Translations under genes and position numbers: made by a program
The notes under the pieces: generated by a model
The model's database searches: none
Seen by the model: only the letters and a program-made list of their open reading frames with translations
What the model was told of the DNA's origin: nothing
Assembly (NCBI GenBank): GCA_963830385.1
Contig: CAWHMD010000002.1
Location: 1-64,000, forward strand
Length of the DNA stretch: 64,000 bases
DNA from: Bog-532 sp963830385
Lineage (GTDB): Bacteria > Actinomycetota > Actinomycetes > Streptosporangiales > Streptosporangiaceae
Direction: 5' to 3'
Shown: positions 1 to 8,200 of the stretch, piece by piece
How positions within the stretch are numbered: position 1 is the first letter of the stretch
Layout: every line of letters starts with the position of its first letter

Positions 1-17
1 GAGGGCACTGAATAAAG
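1..17 (+). repeat. IS left terminal inverted repeat
   Basis: GAGGGCACTGAATAAAG. The shared core CTGAATAAAG is repeated in reverse complement at the other end of the element. The true outer edge could lie slightly before the window. Confidence 0.8.
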
Positions 18-26
18 AGGTGCCTC

Positions 27-1634
27 ATGGCATTTGTGCCGGCAGTGTGTTCGATGTTCTGGGATGATGGTGTCATGCAGGGCAGCGAGCGGATGGACCG
101 GGAGTTGCTGGACGCGCAGGCGCTGGTGGGGCATCTGGTCCCGGCGGGGAGCATGTTCGCGTTCTTGGCCGCGCACCGGCAGGACCTGTTCACCGATGAG
201 GATTTCGCGGACCTGTTCCCGTCGGGGAGGGGCCGGCGGTCGGTGCCGGCGAGCGTGATGGCCTCGGTGCTGGTGCTGCAGGTGCTGCACGATTACTCCG
301 ATGCGGAGACCGCAGAGGCGGCCCGCTGTGATCTGCGGTGGAAGGTGGCGTGCGGGTTCCCGCTGGATCATGGCGGGTTTGATCCGTCCACGCTGGTGTA
401 CTGGCGGCGGCGGCTGGCGGCCTCGCAACGCCCGCACCGGATCAATGGGGTGGTCCGGGCAGTGATTGAGCAGACCGGGGTGCTGAAAGGACGCCGCCGG
501 CGGGCGGTGGATTCGACGATCCTGGCCGATGCGGTGGCCACCCAGGACACCATCACCCAGCTGATCGCCGCGGTCCGCCGGGTGGGCCGGGAGGTGCCCG
601 GGGCGGCGGACCTGATCGCGCAGCTGTGCACCGGTCATGATTACGGCCAGCCGGGCAAGCCGCGGATTGACTGGCAGGACCCGGCCGCGAAAGACGCGCT
701 GGTCTCGGCCCTGGTGAATGACGCGGCCGCGCTGGTGGCGGCGCTGGCCGCCGCTGACCTGGGTGAGCCGGCCGCCTCGGCGGTGGGCCTGCTGGCGCTG
801 GTGGCCGGGCAGGACGTGGAACCGGCCGAAGGCAGCGATGGGACCGATGGCCGCTGGCGGATCGCCCGCAAGGTCGCCCCGGACCGGGTCATCTCAGTCA
901 ATGACCCCGAGGCGCGGCATACCCGCAAATCGCCGGAGAACCGCCGGGACGGCTACCGGGCGCATGCCGCCGCTGATCCAGAGACCGGGATCATCACCGC
1001 AGAGCAGCTGACGAAGGCGGCCGGGGAAGACAACAGCGACGCCGCGGTGGCGGCGCGGCTGCTGGCCGCCGAGACCGGGCCTGCCGAGGTTTACGGCGAC
1101 ACCGCCTACGGCACCGGGGACCTGCGCGCGGCGATCGGGCAGGCCGGGCACACCGCGGTGATCAAGCCCGGCCCGCTCAAGCCGGCCGTGGAGGGCGGGT
1201 TCACCCTGGACGATTTCACCGTCGATGAGGCCACCGGCACCGTGACCTGCCCCGCTGGGCTTACCCGGCGCATCAGTGCCCGCCGCTATGTCACCTTCGG
1301 CGCCGCCTGCACCGGCTGCCCGCTGCGGACCCGGTGCACCACCGCCAAGACCGGCCGCGCCCTGCAACTGCACACCCACGATGCGATCTTGCGCGCGGCC
1401 CGCGCTGCCTGGGCCGCGCAGCCTCTGCTGCGTCAGGACTACCGGAAATACCGGCCCAACGTTGAGCGGGCGATCTCCCAGATCGCCAGCCGCGGCGGGC
1501 GGCGTCTCAAACTCCGCTACCGCGGCACCACCCCCAACAACGCCTGGCTCAAGCACCGCACCGCCGCTCTCAACCTGCGCAACCTCATCAGCCGCGGCCT
1601 GACCCGGCGCGACGGGGCATGGGCACTGACCTGA
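27..1634 (+). CDS. IS1182-family DDE transposase
   Basis: This 535-residue protein would catalyse cut-and-paste movement of the surrounding element. The N-terminal DUF772-like region (about residues 40-135) is followed by an RNase H-fold core. Candidate catalytic residues are D162 in VDST, D358 in YGDTAYG and E480 in RPNVERAIS. A cysteine cluster (C408, C428, C431, C437) typical of the family lies before the last acidic residue. The frame is complete and of normal family length. The ATG at 27 is possible, but Met17 or Met23 fits the usual N-terminus better. The only partner genes are the terminal repeats. Family assignment is by motif and architecture. Confidence 0.9.
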   Translation: MAFVPAVCSMFWDDGVMQGSERMDRELLDAQALVGHLVPAGSMFAFLAAHRQDLFTDEDFADLFPSGRGRRSVPASVMASVLVLQVLHDYSDAETAEAARCDLRWKVACGFPLDHGGFDPSTLVYWRRRLAASQRPHRINGVVRAVIEQTGVLKGRRRRAVDSTILADAVATQDTITQLIAAVRRVGREVPGAADLIAQLCTGHDYGQPGKPRIDWQDPAAKDALVSALVNDAAALVAALAAADLGEPAASAVGLLALVAGQDVEPAEGSDGTDGRWRIARKVAPDRVISVNDPEARHTRKSPENRRDGYRAHAAADPETGIITAEQLTKAAGEDNSDAAVAARLLAAETGPAEVYGDTAYGTGDLRAAIGQAGHTAVIKPGPLKPAVEGGFTLDDFTVDEATGTVTCPAGLTRRISARRYVTFGAACTGCPLRTRCTTAKTGRALQLHTHDAILRAARAAWAAQPLLRQDYRKYRPNVERAISQIASRGGRRLKLRYRGTTPNNAWLKHRTAALNLRNLISRGLTRRDGAWALT

Positions 1635-1790
1635 CCACCTCCGGGCCGGCACCAGGCCCCGCTTGCAGCCACCCCCCGGCCCTGCAAAGCTGGCGGTGGC
1701 GGGAAGGGCGACCACTTCGCCGGGCCCGCAAGGGCCTGGCTTTCTGCCGCACAGACGGCCTTGCCGGCGCTCTTCCCGCCCCAGATCAAC

Positions 1791-1807
1791 CTTTATTCAG
1801 GGTCCTC
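1791..1807 (-). repeat. IS right terminal inverted repeat
   Basis: The plus strand reads CTTTATTCAGGGTCCTC, the imperfect reverse complement of positions 1-17. The VOC gene fragment begins directly beyond it. Confidence 0.8.
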
Positions 1808-2072
1808 CTAGCGACGCCAGGCGGTCACGCTCGGCCGCGGCATCTGCGACTCCGAAGCGGGTTACGACTCCGAAGCGGGTTACGGGGCCGGCCGGGGCGG
1901 GCCCAGCCGGGCCTGCGGTTAGCTGGAGCCAGATCGGGCCGACGTGGAATTCGAGCACGCCGGGGGCCGGCGCCAGCTCGGGGTCACCGAGGGCGAACAC
2001 TTGCTGGTACCAGCGCGTTGCCTGCGCCAGGTCGCTGACCTGGAGGCCGATGGTCACACTCGACACCTGCAC
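1808..2072 (-). pseudogene. VOC/glyoxalase-fold protein, truncated by the IS
   Basis: The frame starts at GTG 2072 (or GTG 2066) and encodes about 88 residues. It opens with SSVTIGLQVSDLAQATRWYQ, the first beta-alpha unit of a vicinal-oxygen-chelate domain. It then runs into the IS end, picks up a few foreign residues and stops at 1797. Intact single-domain VOC proteins are about 115-130 residues, so the C-terminal strands and metal ligands are missing. The gene lies downstream of eccB on the same strand and would once have been co-transcribed with it. Its first about 30 codons are duplicated at 2268-2357. Confidence 0.7.
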
Positions 2073-2098
2073 ACCGCAACGCTAGCCAGCGGCCGGCT
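1980..2098. repeat. Direct repeat copy A (VOC 5' end plus eccB tail)
   Basis: This 119-bp segment recurs at 2271-2389, offset by exactly 291 bp and without indels; I count 8 mismatches. It holds the VOC start region and, on the minus strand just before it, the codons for PAAG-stop that also end eccB. Copy A is therefore a duplicate of an eccB/VOC junction rather than two unrelated VOC genes. Confidence 0.85.
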
Positions 2099-2196
2099 CA
2101 GGAGGCCGACCAGGCATACGCCACCGGAGCAGCCCATCGGCCCTCCAAGTCACGCGCGCCGCGTGGATCTCCGCACTACGCGTGTACTCCCGATTT

Positions 2197-2235
2197 GGGT
2201 ACGTTTTCCCGCAGCATTTGCGGGAAAACGTACCC
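2197..2235. other. Perfect 17-bp inverted repeat (hairpin)
   Basis: Arms 2197-2213 and 2219-2235 are perfect reverse complements with a 5-nt loop (GCATT). The arms contain ACGTTTTCCCGC and its complement. There is no T-tract on either side. It lies between the two VOC fragments, downstream of eccB. It could be an intrinsic terminator for the eccD-eccB transcript or part of a small mobile repeat. Confidence 0.75.
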
Positions 2236-2267
2236 GGACTCTCCGGGCACGGGGGCCCAGTGACCAC

Positions 2268-2357
2268 TCAGGGGTCACCGAGGGCGGACAGTTGCTGGTA
2301 CCAGCGCGTTGCCTGCGCCAGGTCGCTGACCGGGAAGCCGAGGGTCACACTCGACAT
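2268..2357 (-). pseudogene. VOC-family N-terminal fragment (29 codons)
   Basis: From ATG 2357 the minus strand reads MSSVTLGFPVSDLAQATRWY and stops with TGA after 29 residues. It matches the start of the fragment at 1808-2072. It begins 15 bp after the eccB stop. Only the first structural element of the domain remains, so it cannot encode a working enzyme. Confidence 0.65.
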
Positions 2358-2389
2358 CTGGACACGGCAACGCTAGCCAGCGGCCGGCT
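2271..2389. repeat. Direct repeat copy B
   Basis: This is the second copy of the 119-bp repeat at 1980-2098. Its outer end overlaps the last codons of eccB, so this is probably the original eccB/VOC boundary. Confidence 0.85.
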
Positions 2390-3710
2390 TGGTGGCGGCG
2401 GTGGGGCTCAGGGGTGGGCCGGCCGGGAGCTGGGCGAGGATTGCGGCTGGGAGGACCGTGGACTGGGATTTGAGGTTGTAGCCGAGGATGCCTGCTACTG
2501 ACGGGGACGGGAGCGCGTAGCGGGTCGCGCCGGTGACCAGGAAGTAGGTGGTGACGCCGGCCGAGCCTGCTCCGGGAGCCGCGCCTATCAGGGCGCCGTG
2601 GGCTGGGGGGAGCCAGAGCGCGGTGAGCCCGCCGCCGGAGGTGGGGGTGGCGCCCGAAGGCACTGTGGCGCCGGTGACCAGGTGGGGCTGGAGAGCCGAA
2701 CCGTAGGTGACGCACAGCGCGGAGCGGATGGCCGTGACGGCCGGGATGGTGGCCGGCAAGCCGCCGCGCGGGATGGCCGTCGGCGACAGGTCGGCGGTGG
2801 CTTGGGACGGCGAGATGGGCTGAGCGGCGGGGGCGCCGGGCTCGCGGGTCAGGAGCTGGGCCTGGGTGCCGGTGATGTGGGCGAGCTTGCCGTCGGCCAG
2901 GAGGACGTAGTACTGGCTGACCGCCCCACCGGCGCCGGGCTGGTCGAAGACCTGGCCGGCCAGGGCCACCCCGTCGGGGCCGGCGACGCCGGTGCCCTGG
3001 CCGGGGATGTGGGGGGCGGTGAACGGCGGGCCGCCGGGGAGGGCGTTCAGCCAGGCGACGGGCACCGTCTGGACCTGCATGGCGGGGAACAGGGTCTGGG
3101 CGACGGTGGGCTCGATGGCCAGGCGCTCCCCCGCCCACAGGACCCAGACGTCGCCCTGCCCCGAGGTGACCAGGGCCGCCGATCCGGTGCCCAGTCCAAC
3201 CCCGCCGACCGAACGGCCGCCGACCAGGGTGGTGCCGGCGGTGGTCGCGCAGACCGACCACGGGCCGGTGACCAGGTTCTGCGCCAGCGGCAGGTCCTGG
3301 GGCAGGCCAGCGACCCCGATGGTGGGGCCGAGTGAGTAGCGGGCCAGCGCCGACGGGGTGACGGTGACCCGGCGGACGCTGGTGAAGTCCAGCGCCAGCA
3401 GGGCGGACGGGTAGTTCAGGGCCGGGCAGAGCCTGCCGCCGTCGCAGGGCACGTAGGCGGTGGCGCTGGCCGAGTCGATGACCAGCGTGCCGGGCCGGGT
3501 CAGGCCGGCGGCGCTGCTGGACGGCGCGATCAGGCCCAGCACCGCGAACACGGCGGCGGCGATCGCGGCGGCCAGCAGACCGGAGACCGTGGCGACGTTG
3601 AGGCGGCGCAGCGGCTGGTCCGGGGAATCGGGCTCGCCGCTGATCAGCGCCAGCGCCGAGCGCTGGGTCATCAGCCGGTGCGCCTGCAGCAGGTCCTTGT
3701 GGCTGGCCAC
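2373..3710 (-). CDS. eccB: Type VII secretion protein EccB
   Basis: EccB is a core component of the ESX membrane complex. It has a short cytoplasmic N-terminus, one membrane helix and a large extracytoplasmic domain. This 445-residue protein starts with the family motif LLQAHRLMTQRSALALISGE, has one hydrophobic helix near residues 38-60 and continues as a repeated beta-rich domain with a likely disulfide pair (C89, C96). The GTG start at 3710 is the only start after an upstream in-frame stop. It follows the eccD stop by 9 bp, so the two genes are one minus-strand operon. The 3' end overlaps a duplicated segment shared with the VOC fragments. No mycosin or EccE gene is seen; they may lie left of the IS or elsewhere. 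Confidence 0.92.
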   Translation of the reverse strand: MASHKDLLQAHRLMTQRSALALISGEPDSPDQPLRRLNVATVSGLLAAAIAAAVFAVLGLIAPSSSAAGLTRPGTLVIDSASATAYVPCDGGRLCPALNYPSALLALDFTSVRRVTVTPSALARYSLGPTIGVAGLPQDLPLAQNLVTGPWSVCATTAGTTLVGGRSVGGVGLGTGSAALVTSGQGDVWVLWAGERLAIEPTVAQTLFPAMQVQTVPVAWLNALPGGPPFTAPHIPGQGTGVAGPDGVALAGQVFDQPGAGGAVSQYYVLLADGKLAHITGTQAQLLTREPGAPAAQPISPSQATADLSPTAIPRGGLPATIPAVTAIRSALCVTYGSALQPHLVTGATVPSGATPTSGGGLTALWLPPAHGALIGAAPGAGSAGVTTYFLVTGATRYALPSPSVAGILGYNLKSQSTVLPAAILAQLPAGPPLSPTAATKPAAG

Positions 3711-3719
3711 CGTGTCCGC

Positions 3720-5198
3720 CTACGCGCCGAGGCCGTGCAGCAGGCCGAACACCCCGGCGACGGCGAGCGCGAGCGGGACCAGGCTGATGATCAGGATCGT
3801 GTCGGCGACATCGGCCGCCCGGCTCCAGAACGGTGACGGCCGGTGGCCCGGACGCCGCCGGGCGGTTCCCGCCAGGATCGCGGCCGCCGCCAGCAGGGCC
3901 AGCAGGACCGGGGCGGCCGCGTGCATCGAGTGCCCCGCCAGCGTCACCGCCAGCCAGGTCAGGCCGCCGTAGCCGGGGATCAGCAGCCACAGCCGTTGCG
4001 CCCGGCCGCGGAACACCCGCGACCGCAGCAACAGCACGCACGCGAGCACGCCGGCCAGCACCGGGGCCAGGCCACCGCGGCTCAGCCCGAGCACGATGGC
4101 GGCGCCGCCACCCAGCAGCCCGAGGCCGGAGACCGCGCCGGTCACCACCCGGTCGGCGGCGGCCGCCCGGGCGCGCACGTCCAGCGGGTCTCCCCCGGCC
4201 GCCCGGCCGGGCCCGTCCAGCAGGTCCGGCTCGTCGTCCCAGTCGGGCACCTCCAGCGGGACGGTGCCGGACCGGATCGCGTCCAGCCAGGCGTCGTCGC
4301 GCAGGTCCTCGGCGCTGGCCGGGACGGGGGGCAACCGCAGCCGGGCCAGCCGGAACGCGGCCGCCGGGATCAGCGGGGTCAGCGCCAGGGCCGGGGTGAC
4401 GACCAGGCCGGCCGCACCCGCCGCGGTCAGGCCCGGCCACAGCCAGGCCAGGGCCGCTCCGGCGGCACCGAACGCGGCGGCCACGGCCACCCCCGCGAAC
4501 CCCGGCAGGCCGTGGGCGACGGCGGCCGCGGCGATCACCGCGGCCACCGCCAGCAGCACGAAACCGGTCAGCAGGACCATCGGGCCCAGGTGAGCCAGCG
4601 GCACCGTCCGGAGCGGCCCGAGCAGCCCGGCCGCGAACGCGAACGGCAGCGCCGCGTAGCCGAGCACCGCGCCCGCCGGCGCGTCACCGCCGGCCCGGGA
4701 CACCGCCGCCCCGGCCGCCAGCAGCAGCACGGCCAGCAACCCGGCCGCCAGCGTGGGGGTGGTCCACGGCGGCCCGGACCGGAGCAGGACCAGCGCCCCG
4801 GCGGCCAGCGCGGCGGCGGCGGCCCCGAGAGCCACCCGGCGGCCGTCGGCGGCGCCCCAGCGGCCCGGGCCGTCGTGGACGCCCGCGATCTCGTCGGCGA
4901 TGTCGTCGGACACGGCGGCCGGCAGCGCCTGGTGCCAGGGCCGCAGGTACAGCAGCTCACCGTCGGCCACCCCGGCCTGGGCGGGCGTGACCGGCGGCTC
5001 GAACGGCGGCTGGCCGAACCGCTGCAGGGCCCAGCCCTCGGCCGCCTCGGCCACGGCGGCGCGGTCCAGGCCGGCGTACAGGGCGATGCCCGGGAACAGC
5101 TCGGCGAACGGCACCTGCGCGGGAAGGGCCAGGTCAACACGCTTCCGCGGGCTGATCACGGTCACTCGGCGCAGATCCGCGGCCGCGGCAGGTGTCAT
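3720..5198 (-). CDS. eccD: Type VII secretion integral membrane protein EccD
   Basis: EccD forms the multi-helix channel-like part of ESX membrane complexes. The first about 90 residues form a ubiquitin-like (YukD) domain, with RRVTVISPRKRVDLALPAQV as its first strands. About eleven alanine/leucine-rich membrane helices follow through residue 490. A charged cytoplasmic loop (DDEPDLLDGPGRAAGGD) splits the helices near the middle. I chose ATG 5198 because GGGAG lies about 6 bp before it; GTG 5204 is the alternative. The length (492) matches the family. It is divergent from eccC across 81 bp and followed directly by eccB. Confidence 0.9.
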   Translation of the reverse strand: MTPAAAADLRRVTVISPRKRVDLALPAQVPFAELFPGIALYAGLDRAAVAEAAEGWALQRFGQPPFEPPVTPAQAGVADGELLYLRPWHQALPAAVSDDIADEIAGVHDGPGRWGAADGRRVALGAAAAALAAGALVLLRSGPPWTTPTLAAGLLAVLLLAAGAAVSRAGGDAPAGAVLGYAALPFAFAAGLLGPLRTVPLAHLGPMVLLTGFVLLAVAAVIAAAAVAHGLPGFAGVAVAAAFGAAGAALAWLWPGLTAAGAAGLVVTPALALTPLIPAAAFRLARLRLPPVPASAEDLRDDAWLDAIRSGTVPLEVPDWDDEPDLLDGPGRAAGGDPLDVRARAAAADRVVTGAVSGLGLLGGGAAIVLGLSRGGLAPVLAGVLACVLLLRSRVFRGRAQRLWLLIPGYGGLTWLAVTLAGHSMHAAAPVLLALLAAAAILAGTARRRPGHRPSPFWSRAADVADTILIISLVPLALAVAGVFGLLHGLGA

Positions 5199-5279
5199 CG
5201 TCACTCCCGTTTCCTCGCTGCCGGATTGAACGGAACGGCCCCGGCGAACGGTTCATTAGGAGAAGAGAAAGGGGCTGGC

Positions 5280-8200
5280 ATGGCGACGACCGTCCCGGGA
5301 GATGACGCGCGGGCCGCCGTTCCGGAGGTGCCGCAGGGCGAGATCCGGCTGCAGTCACCGCCCGAGCTGCCGGAAGCAGCCGCGGACGGCCTGACCCAGG
5401 TCCTCATGTACCTGCCGATGGGCGCGATGGCGATCGGCATGGTCGCGGTGCTGGCCGGCGGGAACGCCAGCCCGGTCCTGTTCGCGGGCAGCGGGGCCAT
5501 GGCCCTGGGCATGGCCGGCATGATGTTCGGCCAGCTCGGCCGGGGCAAGGGTGACCGCAAGGTCAAGCTCAACGGGCAGCGCCGGGATTACCTGCGCTAC
5601 CTGAGCCAGCTCCGGCGCCGGGTGCGGCAGGCGGCCTCCCAGCAGCGCCGGGCGCTGGAGTACCGGGGACCGGCGCCGCGGTCGCTGCCGTCGGTGCTGG
5701 CGGCCGGCACCGATCAGGTCTGGCGGCGACGGCCGGACGAGCCGGGCTTCGGCTGCGTCCGGTTCGCCACCGGCACCCAGGCGCTGGCGCTGCGCCTGGT
5801 CCCCCCGGACACCAAGCCGATCGAGGACCTCGACCCGCTGTGCGCGGGCGCGCTGCGCCGGTTCATCCGGGCCCAGAGCCAGGTGCCGGGGCTGCCGGTC
5901 GAGGTGGCGCTGCGGTCGGTGACCTCGATCGGGCTGGCCGGCGAGCCGGTCGCGGTGCGGGCGCTGGTCCGTGCGCTGATCGCCCAGCTGGCGGTGCTGC
6001 ACTCCCCCGCCGACGTCCGGATCAGCGTCTGCACCCCGGCCGCCCGGCTCCGGTACTGGGAGTGGGTCAAGTGGCTGCCGCACACCATGCACCCCAGCGA
6101 GCGGGACGCGGCCGGCCCGGTGCGGCTGATGAGCCCGTCGCTGGGTGGCCTGGAGGCGATGCTGCAGCTGCGGGACCGGCCCCGGTTCCCAGGATCGGCG
6201 GGCGCGGGGTCGCTGCCGTTGCACGTGGTCGTGGCGGACGGGGCGGCCCGTGAGCCCGGCGTCGAGCTGGACGGCATCGACGGCGTGGTGGTCATTGAGG
6301 TCGACGGGAAGACGGGGACGAGCGAGACGGCGACGAGCGAGACGGCGGCGCTGGCGTTGCGGGTGACGCCGGACGCGGTGTACCGGGTGCCGCGGGACGG
6401 GGGTGCCGAGGCTCTCATTGGGGTGCCGGACGGGTTGTCGCTGGTGGAGGCCGAGGCGCTGGCCCGGCAGCTGGCGCCCCGGCGGGCTCCGGTCGCGGCC
6501 GGGACGGCGGGCGACGGGCTGGCCGCCACCACCACGCTGACCAGCCTGCTCGGGGTGGACGGCCCGCCCGCGCTGGACGTGGCGGGGCTGCGCCGGGGCC
6601 GGTCGCCGCGCGACCGGCTGCGGGTGCCGATCGGCCGTGACGCCGGCGGGCGGCCGGTCGAGCTCGACCTCAAGGAGTCGGCCGAAGGCGGCATGGGCCC
6701 GCACGGGCTGGTGGTCGGGGCCACCGGATCGGGCAAGTCCGAGCTGCTGCGGACCCTGGTGCTGGGGCTGGCGCTGACCCACTCGGCCGCCGAGCTGAAC
6801 TTCGTGCTGGCCGACTTCAAGGGCGGGGCGACGTTCCTCGGCCTCGACCGGCTGCCGCACACCTCGGCGGTGATCACCAACCTGGCCGACGAACTGCCGC
6901 TGGCCGACCGGATGCGGGACGCGCTGCAGGGCGAGATCGTCCGGCGGCAGGAACTCTTCCGCGCGGCCGGCAACTACGCCTCGCTGCGGGACTACACGGC
7001 GGCCGGGCGGCCGGCGGTGCCGAGCCTGTTCGTGGTGCTGGACGAGTTCTCCGAACTGCTGGCGGCCAAGCCCGAGCTGATCGACCTGTTCGTGACGATC
7101 GGCCGGGTGGGCCGCTCGCTGGGAGTGCACCTGCTGCTGGCCTCCCAGCGGCTGGAGGAAGGCCGGCTGCGCGGGCTCGACACCCAGCTGTCCTACCGGA
7201 TCGGGCTGCGGACGTTCTCACCGCAGGAGTCGCGGATCGTGCTCGGCGTCCCCGACGCCTACGAGCTGCCGTCCCGGCCGGGCAACGCCTACCTGAAGGC
7301 GGGCACCGGGGAGCTGGTGCGGTTCAAGGCGGCGTACGTGTCCGGGCCGGTTGAGGAGCCCGAGCCGGGCCCCGCGCCTGACTCCGGTGGCCCCGCCGGG
7401 CCCCGGATGAAGGCACGGATTGCCCGGTTCGGCGCGGGATACGTCGCACCCGCGTATGAACGGCCGCCGGCCGGCAGACCCTTTAAAGAGGATGATGAAA
7501 AGGCTGATGGGAATCGGCGGGAAGCGAGCGTGCGGCGGGCAGCGGGGCAGGAGCGGGGGCGGACGCTGCTGGACGCGACGGCGGAGCTGCTGGCGGGCGC
7601 CGGGCCGGCCGGCCAGCCGGCCGCGCACCGGATCTGGCTGCCGCCGCTGAGCGAGCCGCCGGCGCTGGACCAGCTGCTGAGCGAGACGGACCGGGGGGTG
7701 GCCGGGCGGCCGGCGCTGGCGGCGGTGCTGGGCGTCGTGGACCGGCCGTTCGAGCAGCGCCGGGACCCGCTCGAGGTGGACCTGGCGGGCAGCGCGGGGC
7801 ACGTGGCGGTGGCGGGCGCCCCGCGCAGCGGCAAGTCGACCGTGCTGCTGGCGCTGATCAGCTCGCTGGCGCTGATCTACACCCCCGCCGAGGTGCAGTT
7901 CTACCTGCTGGACTTCGGCGGCGGGGCCCTGGGCGGGCTGGCCGGGCTGCCGCACGTGGGCGGGGTGGCCAGCCGCCGCCAGGGCGACCGGGTGCGGCGC
8001 ACGGTGGCCGAGGTCCGCGCGCTGCTGGAACGGCGGGAACGGGAATTCGCCGAGCGCGGCGACGGCTCGATCACCGCGTACCGCACGCTGCGGGCTGACG
8101 GGGCGATCGCGGGCGACGGGTTCGGCGACGTGTTCCTGGTGGTGGACGGCTGGCTCACGCTCCGCCAGGACTACGAGGAGCTCGAACCGGTCGTCACCGC

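Larger units (their letters stand above)
1..1807 (+). mobile_element. IS1182-family insertion sequence
   Basis: A single transposase gene is flanked by imperfect terminal inverted repeats at 1-17 and 1791-1807; 14 of 17 bases match. The left end coincides with the first base of the window, so the target-site duplication cannot be read. The right end joins the interior of a VOC-family gene on the minus strand. The element looks intact: the transposase frame is open and both ends are present. Confidence 0.85.

Noticed and set aside
3843..5279. Long open frame on the plus strand upstream of eccC
   Set aside because: It is antisense to eccD, rich in Q, R, G and P, and has no domain. A Shine-Dalgarno and a membrane-domain start support ATG 5280.
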